Assembly (NCBI RefSeq): GCF_042731755.1
Contig: NZ_JBHWLR010000005.1
Span: forward strand, 372,001-436,000
Direction of reading: 5' to 3'
From: Promicromonospora sp042731755
GTDB lineage: Bacteria > Actinomycetota > Actinomycetes > Actinomycetales > Cellulomonadaceae
Length of the DNA: 64,000 nt
Both the position numbers and the translations under genes were made by a program. This document shows positions 48,520-58,513 of this stretch, in pieces. The notes below the pieces were generated by a model. That model searched no databases, was not told the DNA's origin, and worked only from the letters and a program-made list of their open reading frames with translations. The first letter of the stretch is position 1. Every line of letters starts with the position of its first letter.

Positions 48520-49491
48520 TCAGAGCCGGGGAAGACGCAGGAGCATCGTCGTTCCCTCGGGCGACGTCGACTCGACGGTCACGTCGCCGTGGTGGCGGCG
48601 CGCGATGTCGCGCACGAGCGCCAGGCCGAGCCCGAAGCTCCGCCGCTCGCGGTCGCCCTCGGTGTGGGCGAACCGCTCGAAGACCCGGTCCGGGCTGATG
48701 CCCTGGATACCCGGGCCCGTGTCCCGGACCCGGAGGGTCGCCGTGCGGCCGGCGACGCCGACGTCCACCTCGACGACGCCGCCGGCCGGGGAGTGCTGCA
48801 GGGCGTTGTCCACGAGCGCCACGACGCACCGCGTCACGGCCACGCGTGGGACGGCGACGAGCGGCTGCGCCTCGACCCGGGTCTCGACCCGCACCCCCGT
48901 CTGCTGCGCCAGGACCTCCAGGGAGGAGACGGCGGCACGGACGGCGTCGGCCAGCGGCGTCGCCGCGCCGTCCGGCGCCTCGGCCGCCTCGGCGCCCAGC
49001 AGCAGGTCGTCGATCACGTCGGCCATCGACGCGACGTCCGCCCGGAGCCTGCCCACCACCTCCTCGACGGGCTCCCCCCGGTCCAGCCGGCGCTCCAGCA
49101 CCTGGAGCCGGCTGGTGAGCACGGTCAGGGGCGTGCGCAGCTCGTGGCTGGCGTCCGCGACGAAGTTCCGCTGCAGGCGCAGCGCCTCGGCGAGCGGTGC
49201 GACGGCCCGGTGGGCGGCGAGCCACGCCACGACGCCGAGGAGCACGATCCCGACGGCGCCGAGCAGCGCGACCAGGCCGATCACCTCGTCGCGCTCCACC
49301 ACCCACGCGACCTCCGCCCCGTGCGGCGGCCCCAGCCGGTGCTCGACGCTCTCCTGGCGCGCCCGCAGCGAGACGGTCGTGATCAGGACGGCCACCCCGA
49401 CGACGGTCAGCACGGCGGACGCGATGCCGACGTAGAGCCCGATCGAGAGCGCCGCGCGACGCACGCGGGACCGGTCGGCGGCCAGGGTCAT
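48520..49491 (-). CDS. Sensor histidine kinase
   Basis: A 323-residue membrane kinase. Two helices (ALSIGLYVGIASAVLTVVGV and VIGLVALLGAVGIVLLGVVA) flank a ~30-residue extracellular loop. The H-box is NFVADASHELRTPLTVL; the catalytic domain has an N-box (VVALVDNALQHSP), a G1 box (VRDTGPGIQG) and a G2-like SFGLGLAL. It pairs with the response regulator upstream, overlapping it by 4 bp (ATGA). The tiny sensor loop suggests it senses within the membrane or through a partner. The divergent ferric-reductase/FMN/ApbE genes are the likely targets. Confidence 0.92.
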   Translation of the reverse strand: MTLAADRSRVRRAALSIGLYVGIASAVLTVVGVAVLITTVSLRARQESVEHRLGPPHGAEVAWVVERDEVIGLVALLGAVGIVLLGVVAWLAAHRAVAPLAEALRLQRNFVADASHELRTPLTVLTSRLQVLERRLDRGEPVEEVVGRLRADVASMADVIDDLLLGAEAAEAPDGAATPLADAVRAAVSSLEVLAQQTGVRVETRVEAQPLVAVPRVAVTRCVVALVDNALQHSPAGGVVEVDVGVAGRTATLRVRDTGPGIQGISPDRVFERFAHTEGDRERRSFGLGLALVRDIARRHHGDVTVESTSPEGTTMLLRLPRL

Positions 49492-50168
49492 GGCAGGTCA
49501 CCGACCCGGTAGCCGCGGGAGCGGACCGTCTCGACCATCTGCCGGCTCGTCTTCCTCCGGAGGTAGTGCACGTAGGTGTCGACGCTCCCCGGCGAGTCCT
49601 CGTCGCTGAACACGGTGTGCAGGATCTCGTCGCGCGAGAACACGTGGTCCGGGCTCGAGCTGAGCAGGTCCAGCAGCGCGTTCTCGGTGACCGTGAGCTG
49701 GATCCGCGCGCCGGTGGGCGAGTAGACGGTCCGGTTGTCCGGCGTGTACGTCCAGTCCCCGAGGTAGCGCCGTGATCCCGCCGTGGCGAACCCCCGCCGG
49801 AGCGCCCGCAGGCGCGCCAGGAGCTCGTCGAACTCGAACGGCTTGACCAGATAGTCGTTGGCCCCGCCGTCCAGGCCCGACACCTTGTCGTCCACCGTGC
49901 CGAGCGCGGTCAGCATGAGCACAGGAGTGTTGAGGTGCGCCCGCCGCACCGCCGCTACCAGCGCCACGCCGTCCATGCCCGGCAGCCGCCGGTCGACGAC
50001 CAGCACGTCGTAGTGCCGGTGGAGGCACAGGTCGAGCCCTCGTTCCGCGTCTGCGGCACGGTCGACCCGGTACTCCTCCGACAGGACCTCGGCCAGCATG
50101 GCCGCGATGTCCTGGTCGTCCTCCACGACCAGGAGCGCAGGACGCCGCGCGGCGGTCCGGTCCTCCAT
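49488..50168 (-). CDS. OmpR-family response regulator
   Basis: A 226-residue two-component regulator. The receiver has acidic residues in VVEDDQD, the phosphoacceptor Asp in DVLVVDRRLPGMDG, Thr in MLTALG and Lys in YLVKPFEF. The C-terminal winged helix (VTENALLDLLSSSPDHVFSR ... SVDTYVHYLRRK) is of the OmpR/PhoB class. ATG at 50166-50168 with a GGAGGTGGGGAG site. The 134-bp divergent gap to the ferric-reductase gene contains TTCT/AGAA inverted sequence (50262-50281) and probably both promoters. Confidence 0.93.
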   Translation of the reverse strand: MEDRTAARRPALLVVEDDQDIAAMLAEVLSEEYRVDRAADAERGLDLCLHRHYDVLVVDRRLPGMDGVALVAAVRRAHLNTPVLMLTALGTVDDKVSGLDGGANDYLVKPFEFDELLARLRALRRGFATAGSRRYLGDWTYTPDNRTVYSPTGARIQLTVTENALLDLLSSSPDHVFSRDEILHTVFSDEDSPGSVDTYVHYLRRKTSRQMVETVRSRGYRVGDLP

Positions 50169-50302
50169 GCTCCCCACCTCCTGGGCGTTCGGGTGCCGGT
50201 GCTGGACCCCATCCTTCCGCCGACTCTCCAAGAATTCGCCGAGAAACCGCGGCCGCGCCCATTCTGAGTCCAGTCTTAGAACCCGGGTCGGACGCTGGTG
50301 CC

Positions 50303-51733
50303 ATGGGCACCCTGCTACGCGGTACATCGACACCGGCACCAGCCGTCGCCCCGCGCCCCCCGGCGGGGCGGGACGGGCTGCGGCGCCTGCAGGCCTGGCG
50401 GGCGGCGGGGATCGCCGCGCTCTGGCTGACCAGCCTGTTCGTCGTGGCCCTCTGGGTCAGCGGCGGGGGCGTCCAGGCCGCCGGGCAGGGCGGCGGGCCG
50501 CTGGTGACGACCCTCGGCCGGCTGACCGGCCTGGTGTCGGCCAACCTGCTGCTCTACCAGGTGCTCCTGATGGCCAGGGTGCCGCTGTTCGAGCGGGCGT
50601 TCGGCCGCGACGCGCTGACCCAGGCCCACCGCCGCACCGGGTTCTGGTCGTTCTGGCTGTTCCTCGCCCACATCGTGCTCATCACCCTCGGCTACGCGGC
50701 CGTGGCCGGTTCCGGGGTCCTCGCCCAGCTCTGGCTGCTGGTCCGCGACTACCCGGGCATGCTGCTGGCCGCCGCGGGCACCGCGCTCCTCGTCGGCGTG
50801 GTGGGCCTGTCGATCCGACGCGCCCGGCGCCGGATGCGGTACGAGTCCTGGCACCTGCTGCACCTGTACGCCTACCTGGGGGTGGGCCTGGCGCTGCCGC
50901 ACCAGCTGTGGACCGGTGCCGACTTCCTCGCCTCGCCGGCGGCCACCTGGTACTGGTGGACGCTGTGGGCGGTCGCCGCCGGCTGCGCCCTGGTCTACCG
51001 GGTCGCCGTCCCCCTCCTGCGGTCGGCGCGGCACGACCTGCGCGTGGCCGAGGTGGTGCCCGACGGGCGCGACGGGGTCACGGTCCGCATGACCGGACGC
51101 GGCCTGGACCGGCTCGGCGTCCGGGCCGGCCAGTTCCTCGTCTGGCGCTTCCTCGACGGGCCGGGCTGGACCCGGGGGCACCCGTTCTCCGTGTCGGCAC
51201 GCCCCGCGCCGGACGGGCTGAGCATCACGGCGCGCGTCGTGGGTGACGGCACGGCCCGGCTGACCCGGCTGCGCCCGGGCACGAGGGTCCTGGTCGAGGG
51301 GCCCTACGGCCACCTCGTCGGCGCCCACCGGGAGGGCACCAAGCTCCTGATGCTCGGGGCGGGCGCCGGCGTCGCGCCCCTGGTCGCCCTGCTCCAGGCG
51401 GAGCAGTACGCACCGGGTGACGCGACCCTGGTGACCCGCGACAGCACCCCCGAGGCCGCGCTGCTGAGCGGGGACGTCGCCGCGCTGGTCCGGGAGCGCG
51501 GCGTGCGGCACCAGCCGCTCGACGGTCCCCGCACGCACGTCAGCTCGCCCTGGCTGCCCGGTGCGTACGAGGCGTGGCAGGGGCCTCAGCTCATCGCGCA
51601 CCTGGCCCCGGACCTGGCCGAGCACGACGTCTACCTGTGCGGACCCGTGCCGTGGATGGACGCGGTGCACGCCGATCTCGACCGGCTGGGGGTGCCGCGC
51701 TCGCGCGTCCACTCCGAGGCGTTCGCTGTCTGA
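50303..51733 (+). CDS. Ferric-reductase-like transmembrane oxidoreductase
   Basis: A 476-residue membrane oxidoreductase. Six or so helices form the ferric-reductase-like heme domain; His pairs lie in HRRTGFWSFWLFLAHIVLI and WHLLHLYAYLGVGLALPHQ. The cytoplasmic part is a ferredoxin-NADP reductase module with HPFSVSARP (FAD), LLMLGAGAGVAPLVALL (NAD(P)) and DVYLCGPVPWMDAV. It would move electrons from NAD(P)H across the membrane. The next two genes encode a flavin-binding protein and its flavin transferase, forming an electron-transfer chain. Confidence 0.9.
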   Translation: MGTLLRGTSTPAPAVAPRPPAGRDGLRRLQAWRAAGIAALWLTSLFVVALWVSGGGVQAAGQGGGPLVTTLGRLTGLVSANLLLYQVLLMARVPLFERAFGRDALTQAHRRTGFWSFWLFLAHIVLITLGYAAVAGSGVLAQLWLLVRDYPGMLLAAAGTALLVGVVGLSIRRARRRMRYESWHLLHLYAYLGVGLALPHQLWTGADFLASPAATWYWWTLWAVAAGCALVYRVAVPLLRSARHDLRVAEVVPDGRDGVTVRMTGRGLDRLGVRAGQFLVWRFLDGPGWTRGHPFSVSARPAPDGLSITARVVGDGTARLTRLRPGTRVLVEGPYGHLVGAHREGTKLLMLGAGAGVAPLVALLQAEQYAPGDATLVTRDSTPEAALLSGDVAALVRERGVRHQPLDGPRTHVSSPWLPGAYEAWQGPQLIAHLAPDLAEHDVYLCGPVPWMDAVHADLDRLGVPRSRVHSEAFAV

Positions 51734-51765
51734 CGACGATCACGATGACGACGAGAGGAGCATCC

Positions 51766-52233
51766 ATGAGCAGGATCGTCTACGCGCTGCTCGCCACCCT
51801 CACCTGCCTGGTGCTGCTGTTCGGCTACCGCACCTCCACCCAGGTGGTGCTGCCGACGACGGCCGCGCCGGTCACGTCCCCGGCCCCGTCCCCGGCCCCG
51901 TCCGGGGGCGGGGACGGGGACGGGGGCGGCACGGCGGCGACGTCGTCCGGGCTGCAGGACGGCACATATCAGGGCAGCACCGTCTCCACGCGGTGGGGCC
52001 CGGTGCAGGTGCAGATCACCGTCTCGGGCGGGCGGATCACCGACGCCCAGGCCCTCCAGCAGCCGAGCGGCAACGGCACGGACGAGCAGATCAACGGCTA
52101 CGCCATCCCGGTGCTCGACGGCGAGGTGCTCGACGCCCAGAGCGCGCAGATCGACATGGTCTCCGGGGCCACCGTCACGAGCACGGGCTACCTCGGCTCG
52201 CTGCAGAGCGCTATCGACCAGGCCCAGGGCTGA
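51766..52233 (+). CDS. Secreted/anchored FMN-binding domain protein
   Basis: A 155-residue protein with an N-terminal membrane helix (IVYALLATLTCLVLLFGY), a Pro/Gly/Ser linker and an extracytoplasmic FMN-binding domain. The flavinylation site motif is VSGATVTSTGYLGSLQSAID, whose Thr would receive FMN by phosphoester bond from ApbE. It would accept electrons from the ferric-reductase-like protein encoded upstream. ATG at 51766 with GAGAGGAG upstream. Confidence 0.9.
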   Translation: MSRIVYALLATLTCLVLLFGYRTSTQVVLPTTAAPVTSPAPSPAPSGGGDGDGGGTAATSSGLQDGTYQGSTVSTRWGPVQVQITVSGGRITDAQALQQPSGNGTDEQINGYAIPVLDGEVLDAQSAQIDMVSGATVTSTGYLGSLQSAIDQAQG

Positions 52234-52246
52234 GGGGACGGCGGTC

Positions 52247-53068
52247 ATGCGGCACGACGGCCCTCGCCGGCTGGTCGAGGTAGAACAGATCATGGGCATG
52301 CCGATCAGCGTGCACGTCGTCCTCGGCCCCGGGGGTCGTGACCCGGACCGTGCCGCCCCTGTCGTGCGCCCCGCGATCGGGCGGGTCTTCAAGCACCTGC
52401 GCGCGGTCGACCGGGTCTTCTCGACCTACCGCGCGGACTCCGACGTGCTGCGCCTCGCCCGGGGCGAGCTGGACCTGGCGGACGCCGACGCGATGGTCGG
52501 GGAGGTGCTGCGCGAGTCCCTCGCGGCCGAGGTGGCGACCCACGGGCGGTTCTCCGCGTGGTGGCGCGGCTGGTTCGACCCGACCGGCCTGGTCAAGGGC
52601 TGGGCGGTGGAGCAGGCGACCGCGGCGCACCTGGTGCCGCTGCTCGCCGAGCCCGACGTCGCGGCGGTGGGCGTCAACGCCGGCGGCGACCTGCAGCTGC
52701 ACACCGACCCGGCCGCGGACTGGCGCTGGCGCGTGGGGGTCGCCGACCCGGCGGACCGCACCGCCGTGCTCGCCACGATCGTCGTCGACGACGGGGCGGT
52801 CGCCACCTCCGGCACCGCCGAGCGCGGCCTGCACGTCGTCGACCCCGCGACGGGACGGCCCGCGACCACCGTGCGCTCCGCGACCGTCGTGGCGGACCGC
52901 CTGTCGCACGCGGACCTCTGGGCGACCACCGCCGTCGTCGCCGGCTTCGACGACCTCGGCTGGCTGGCGGACGCGCACACCGCGCAGGGGCTGCTCGTCG
53001 CACCCGACGGCCGGATCAGGCGGTGGACCGGCGGCACCGAGGTGACCGTCGTCGAGCGGTCCGCCTGA
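52247..53068 (+). CDS. apbE: FAD:protein FMN transferase (ApbE)
   Basis: A 273-residue flavin transferase which moves FMN from FAD to a Thr in the FMN-binding partner. Recognisable are IMGMPISVHV (variant of the usual MGT start), VNAGGDLQLH (Mg/FAD binding) and ATSGTAERGLHVVDPATGRP. It lacks a visible signal peptide or lipobox, unlike many ApbE proteins, so export or cytosolic action is unclear. It starts 13 bp after its probable substrate gene. Its stop abuts the convergent HIT gene stop. Confidence 0.9.
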   Translation: MRHDGPRRLVEVEQIMGMPISVHVVLGPGGRDPDRAAPVVRPAIGRVFKHLRAVDRVFSTYRADSDVLRLARGELDLADADAMVGEVLRESLAAEVATHGRFSAWWRGWFDPTGLVKGWAVEQATAAHLVPLLAEPDVAAVGVNAGGDLQLHTDPAADWRWRVGVADPADRTAVLATIVVDDGAVATSGTAERGLHVVDPATGRPATTVRSATVVADRLSHADLWATTAVVAGFDDLGWLADAHTAQGLLVAPDGRIRRWTGGTEVTVVERSA

Positions 53069-53419
53069 TCAGGCGAAGCCGGGCAGCTCGCCGCCGGCGA
53101 GCAGGTGCGCGTGCACGTGGAAGACCGTCTGGCCCGCCTTGGGCCCGGTGTTGAAGATCAGCCGGTACTGGCCGTCGGCGAGCTCGCTCGCCACGCCGTC
53201 CGCCAGCGCGATCACGCCCGCCAGGCCCTCGGGGTCCGACGCCGCGAAAGCGGGCACGTCCGGGTAGTGCTCCCGGGGGACCACGAGGACGTGGACCGGC
53301 GCCTTGGGCGCGATGTCCCGGAAGGCGATGGCGGTGTCCGACGAATCGACGAGGTCCGCGGGGATGTCCCCCGCGACGATCTTGCAGAAGAGGCAGTCCG
53401 GGCTGTCGGTACTCGTCAT
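53069..53419 (-). CDS. HIT-family hydrolase (HinT-like)
   Basis: A 116-residue nucleotide-binding protein of the HinT branch, hydrolysing AMP-lysine and similar phosphoramidates. The catalytic HVHAHLL (His-x-His-x-His) motif is near residue 103, and CLFCKI at the N-terminus is the zinc-type signature. Start ATG 53417-53419. HIT genes commonly sit between rsmE and phoH in actinobacteria, as here apart from inserted cassettes. Confidence 0.93.
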   Translation of the reverse strand: MTSTDSPDCLFCKIVAGDIPADLVDSSDTAIAFRDIAPKAPVHVLVVPREHYPDVPAFAASDPEGLAGVIALADGVASELADGQYRLIFNTGPKAGQTVFHVHAHLLAGGELPGFA

Positions 53420-53582
53420 GTCGGCAGGCTACCGGCGGTCGTGCGCACGCCGCGCCCGCAGGCGACCGCGACGCCCCGGCCGGGGGCTCACCAGGATTTC
53501 CCATTCCGTTACATGGTTCGAAATGCCTGGGTGAAGGTGATGTGGGAGAGTTTGCGGCGTTCGATGGAGATTGGCGTACTGA

Positions 53583-53600
53583 GACACCGTTTTTGGTGTC
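53583..53600. terminator. Short hairpin with T-rich loop
   Basis: GACACC (53583-53588) and GGTGTC (53595-53600) form a 6-bp stem around GTTTTT in the 246-bp gap upstream of the helix-hairpin-helix protein gene. It may be an attenuator or leader structure of that gene; it is too weak to call a terminator firmly. No other element stands out in the gap. Confidence 0.3.
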
Positions 53601-53665
53601 GTCCAACCTCGCGGGTCCCGTCGGTCGCCCCTCACACCACACACAGCAGTCACCTGGAGGTTCGC

Positions 53666-55485
<1,820 letters not shown>

Positions 55486-55489
<4 letters not shown>

Positions 55490-56355
55490 ACCTGAAGGTC
55501 GTCCTGCCCCCGGTGATCATCGTGGTCCTCGGGATGGGGGCCCTGTCGGGTGTCCAGAACACGGGCTTCCGCGAGCACATCGAGTCCACGCTGACGGAGA
55601 GCGCGCAGGGGGCCCTCTCCGCGGCGGGACTCGGCGGGGTGGACGTCGTGTTCGCGGGGCGCGACGCCGACGTGACCGCGCCGACCGACGCCGAGGCGCT
55701 GGCGGCAGCCGACGTCGTCGGCGAGGTCGAGGGTGTCCGGGCCGCCGCGGCCTACGGCCCGGACGGGCTGGTCTCGGCCGAGGCCGGGGCTGCGGACGCC
55801 GACGAGGACACGGCCGAGGACTCGGCCGAGGACGACGCGGCGGACGACCTGGCCGACGTCGCGACGGACGCGTTGGCCGAGGCGACGGCGTCGCTCGAGC
55901 CGACCACGACGCCGTCGGACAGCGGGACGGCCGGGGACGACGCCGGGAAGGACGCCGAGGAGCAGGACGAGCCGAAGCGCGAGCCGACCCGCGAGGAGCG
56001 GGAGAAGGCGCAGGAGGACCTCGTCGAGATCCCGAACATCACGTTCGTCACGGACAGCGCCCGGCTGACCAAGGACGGCCGCAAGGTGGTCCGGGAGGCG
56101 GCCGAGGTGCTCGCGGAGCACCCGGAGGTCGAGGTCCGCGTCGAGGGGCACACCGACTCGGTGGGCACCGAGGCGCACAACCAGAAGCTCAGCGAGCGTC
56201 GTGCGGAGGCCGTGGTCGACGAGCTCGTGGAGCAGGGCGTGGACCGCGACCGGCTGACGTGGAAGGGCTTCGGCGAGTCAGACCCGCTGGTCGTCCCGCG
56301 CACGTTCGCAGACCTGGAGAAGAACCGCCGAGTGGAGTTCAACATCACGAACTGA
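55486..56355 (+). CDS. BON-like and OmpA-domain protein
   Basis: A 289-residue membrane-anchored protein with an N-terminal helix (VVLPPVIIVVLGMGALSGV), a BON-like domain (TGFREHIESTLTESAQGALS ... AADVVGEVEGVRAAAAYG), a highly acidic linker and a C-terminal OmpA peptidoglycan-binding domain: NITFVTDSARLTKDGRKVV, VEVRVEGHTDSVGTEAHNQ, LSERRAEAVVDELVEQG. Layout resembles mycobacterial ArfA/OmpATb. It overlaps the triple-HhH gene by 4 bp (ATGA), so the two likely act together at the wall-membrane interface. Confidence 0.85.
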
Positions 56356-56365
56356 CCCCCCCTTC

Positions 56366-56550
56366 GTTGAGTGCTGGGTGTTTTTTTTTTCTCGGCCTTC
56401 CTAGAAGAAAAACGCAAAGACCCCAAAGGTTTTGTNNNNNNNNNNAACACGGGGGGGAAAGCAAAACAAAAAGACCCCCCCCCTTTTTGGTGGGGGGTTG
56501 TTTGTTTTGTCTTGGAAACAAAAAAAAAAAAAAAACCCCCACCACTCAAC
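56366..56550. repeat. Damaged family B palindrome around an N gap
   Basis: GTTGAGTGCTGGGTG (56366-56380) and the inverted CACCACTCAAC (56540-56550) are outer parts of a family B copy. Between them lie homopolymer runs (T10, C10, A15), a purine/pyrimidine-skewed stretch and ten Ns at 56436-56445. The interior is unlike any other DNA in the window and is best read as assembly or consensus error at a strong hairpin. Confidence 0.75.
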
Positions 56551-56588
56551 GGTTTCGGGGGGGGCGGGGGGCGGGGTGGGGGCTGGGG

Positions 56589-57353
56589 TTACCAGCGGCC
56601 CAGGCGGTCGCTCAGGAGGGCGATCGCTATCGGGCCCGCCGTCGACGTGCGCAGGACGTGGGGGCCCAGGCGGGCCGTGGTCGCACCCGCCTCCGTGAGC
56701 AGGGCGACCTCGGCCTCCGAGATCCCGCCCTCGGGTCCGACGACGAGGAGCAGCGCGCCGGCGTCGGGCAGCGCGACCGCCGACAGGCCCGTCGTCGCCT
56801 CCTCGTGCAGCACCACCACCGCCCCGCCCGCTGCGACCACGTCGCGCGTGCGGGCCGCGAGCTGCTTGGTGCTCAGGGACACGTCGACGTCGGGGATGCG
56901 CGCCCGGCGGGCCTGCTTCGTGGCGGCCCGCACGGTGCTGACCCAGCGGGCCCGCGACTTCGCCGCGCGGTCCCCGCGCCACACGACCACGGACCGTTCG
57001 GCCTGCCACGGGATGATCGCGTCCACCCCGGTCTCCGTGGCGGCCTCGATCGCCATCTCGTCGCGGTCGCCCTTGGCGAGGGCCTGGACGAGCGTCACGA
57101 CGACGTCGGGCACGGGCTCGACGACGGCCTGCTCGACGCGCAGGTGCACCTCGGCGCCGTGCACGGCCTCGACGACGGTCCGCAGGCGCACGCCCGCGCC
57201 GTCGACCACGTCGATCCGCTCCCCCGGCCCGCGCCGCTGGACGACGCCGGCGTGCCGGCCCTCGGCGCCGTCGAGCACGTAGAGCGCGCCCGCGCCGTAC
57301 TCGGACAGCGGGTGGGCGGCGGAGGCCTCGGCGAGAAAGACTGGCGCGCTCAT
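56589..57353 (-). CDS. rsmE: 16S rRNA m3U1498 methyltransferase
   Basis: A 254-residue SPOUT methyltransferase modifying U1498 of 16S rRNA with S-adenosylmethionine. The knotted C-terminal cofactor site has LLLVVGPEGGISEAEVALL and LGPHVLRTSTAGPIAIALLS; the N-terminal PUA-like domain contains EGRHAGVVQRRGPGERI. It starts 10 bp after the dnaJ stop, making hrcA-dnaJ-rsmE one operon. Confidence 0.95.
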   Translation of the reverse strand: MSAPVFLAEASAAHPLSEYGAGALYVLDGAEGRHAGVVQRRGPGERIDVVDGAGVRLRTVVEAVHGAEVHLRVEQAVVEPVPDVVVTLVQALAKGDRDEMAIEAATETGVDAIIPWQAERSVVVWRGDRAAKSRARWVSTVRAATKQARRARIPDVDVSLSTKQLAARTRDVVAAGGAVVVLHEEATTGLSAVALPDAGALLLVVGPEGGISEAEVALLTEAGATTARLGPHVLRTSTAGPIAIALLSDRLGRW

Positions 57354-57363
57354 GGGTGCGCGG

Positions 57364-58485
57364 TCAGCGCCCGCTGAGCTTGTCGCGCAGGCGCGAGAAG
57401 ACGCCGCCCTGGACCGTGGCGAGCCGCGGCTCGGGCCGCTCCTCGCCGCGCAGCGTCGCGAGCTGCTGCATCAACGCGGTCTGCTCCTCGTCGAGGTTCG
57501 TGGGGACGTGGACCTCGATGTGCACGTTGAGGTCGCCGCGCCCGTTGGAGTGCAGGTGCCCCACGCCGAGACCCTTGAGGGTCATGACCTGGCCGGGCTG
57601 CGTGCCCGGTCGCAGGTCGATCTCCTGCAGGCCGTCCAGCGTGTCGAGCTCGAGCACCGTGCCGAGCGCGGCCGCCGTCATCGGCACCTGGAGGGTGCAG
57701 TGCAGCTCGTCGCCGCGCCGCACGAACGTGTCGTGCGCGCGCTCGCGGATCTCGACGTACAGGTCGCCGGCGGGGCCGCCGCCGGGGCCCACCTCGCCCT
57801 GCGCGGAGAGCTTGATGCGCGTACCGGTGTCGACGCCCGCGGGCACGTTGACCGCGACGGTGCGCCGCGAGCGCACCCGGCCCTCGCCGGAGCAGTCGGT
57901 GCAGGGCTCGGGGATCACGGTGCCGAAGCCGCCGCAGGCGGAGCACGGCTGGTTGGTCATGACCTGGCCGAGGAACGAGCGGGCGACGCGCTGCACGGAG
58001 CCGCGGCCCTGGCAGACGTCGCAGGTGCGGGCGTGGGTGCCCGGCCGCGCGCCGTCGCCGCCGCAGGTGTTGCAGACCACCGCGGTGTCGACCTGGATCT
58101 CGCGCTTGGCGCCGAACACGGCCTCGGCGAGGTCGAGGTCGAGGCGCACGAGCGCGTCGTTGCCGCGCCGGGCGCGCGGGACGGGGCCGGTCGGCTGCCC
58201 GCCGCCGAAGAAGGTCTCGAAGATGTCCTGGAACCCGAACCCGGCGCCGAACCCGCCGCCCGCGCCGCCGCCGGGGGACGTCGGGTCGACGCCCATGTCG
58301 TACTGCTGGCGCTTGTCGGGGTTGGACAGCACCTCGTACGCGCGCGCGACGTCCTTGAACCGGTCCTCGCCCGCGTCGCCGGCCACGTCCGGGTGCAGCT
58401 CGCGGGCCAGCTTGCGGTATGCCTTCTTGATCTGCTCGGGCGAGGCGTCGCGCGGAACACCGAGAATCTCGTAGTAGTCGGTCAC
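57364..58485 (-). CDS. dnaJ: Chaperone DnaJ (type I)
   Basis: A 373-residue Hsp40 stimulating DnaK ATPase. The J domain has YYEILGVPRDASPEQIKKAY with a shortened HPD region (ELHPDV). A Gly/Phe-rich region follows, then four zinc CxxCxGxG motifs (CNTCGGDG, CDVCQGRG, CSACGGFG, CTDCSGEG) and the substrate-binding C-domain. This is the second-type dnaJ linked to hrcA in actinobacteria, without grpE or dnaK nearby. Starts at GTG 58483-58485. The CIRCE site upstream of hrcA suggests heat-shock control. Confidence 0.96.
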   Translation of the reverse strand: MTDYYEILGVPRDASPEQIKKAYRKLARELHPDVAGDAGEDRFKDVARAYEVLSNPDKRQQYDMGVDPTSPGGGAGGGFGAGFGFQDIFETFFGGGQPTGPVPRARRGNDALVRLDLDLAEAVFGAKREIQVDTAVVCNTCGGDGARPGTHARTCDVCQGRGSVQRVARSFLGQVMTNQPCSACGGFGTVIPEPCTDCSGEGRVRSRRTVAVNVPAGVDTGTRIKLSAQGEVGPGGGPAGDLYVEIRERAHDTFVRRGDELHCTLQVPMTAAALGTVLELDTLDGLQEIDLRPGTQPGQVMTLKGLGVGHLHSNGRGDLNVHIEVHVPTNLDEEQTALMQQLATLRGEERPEPRLATVQGGVFSRLRDKLSGR

Positions 58486-58513
58486 AGGTCTCTCTTCGTG
58501 ATGAGGTGAGTAG

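Noticed and set aside
56259..57377. Long frames reading through the N stretch near 56.4 kb.
   Set aside because: They depend on Ns and homopolymer artefacts and are antisense to rsmE.
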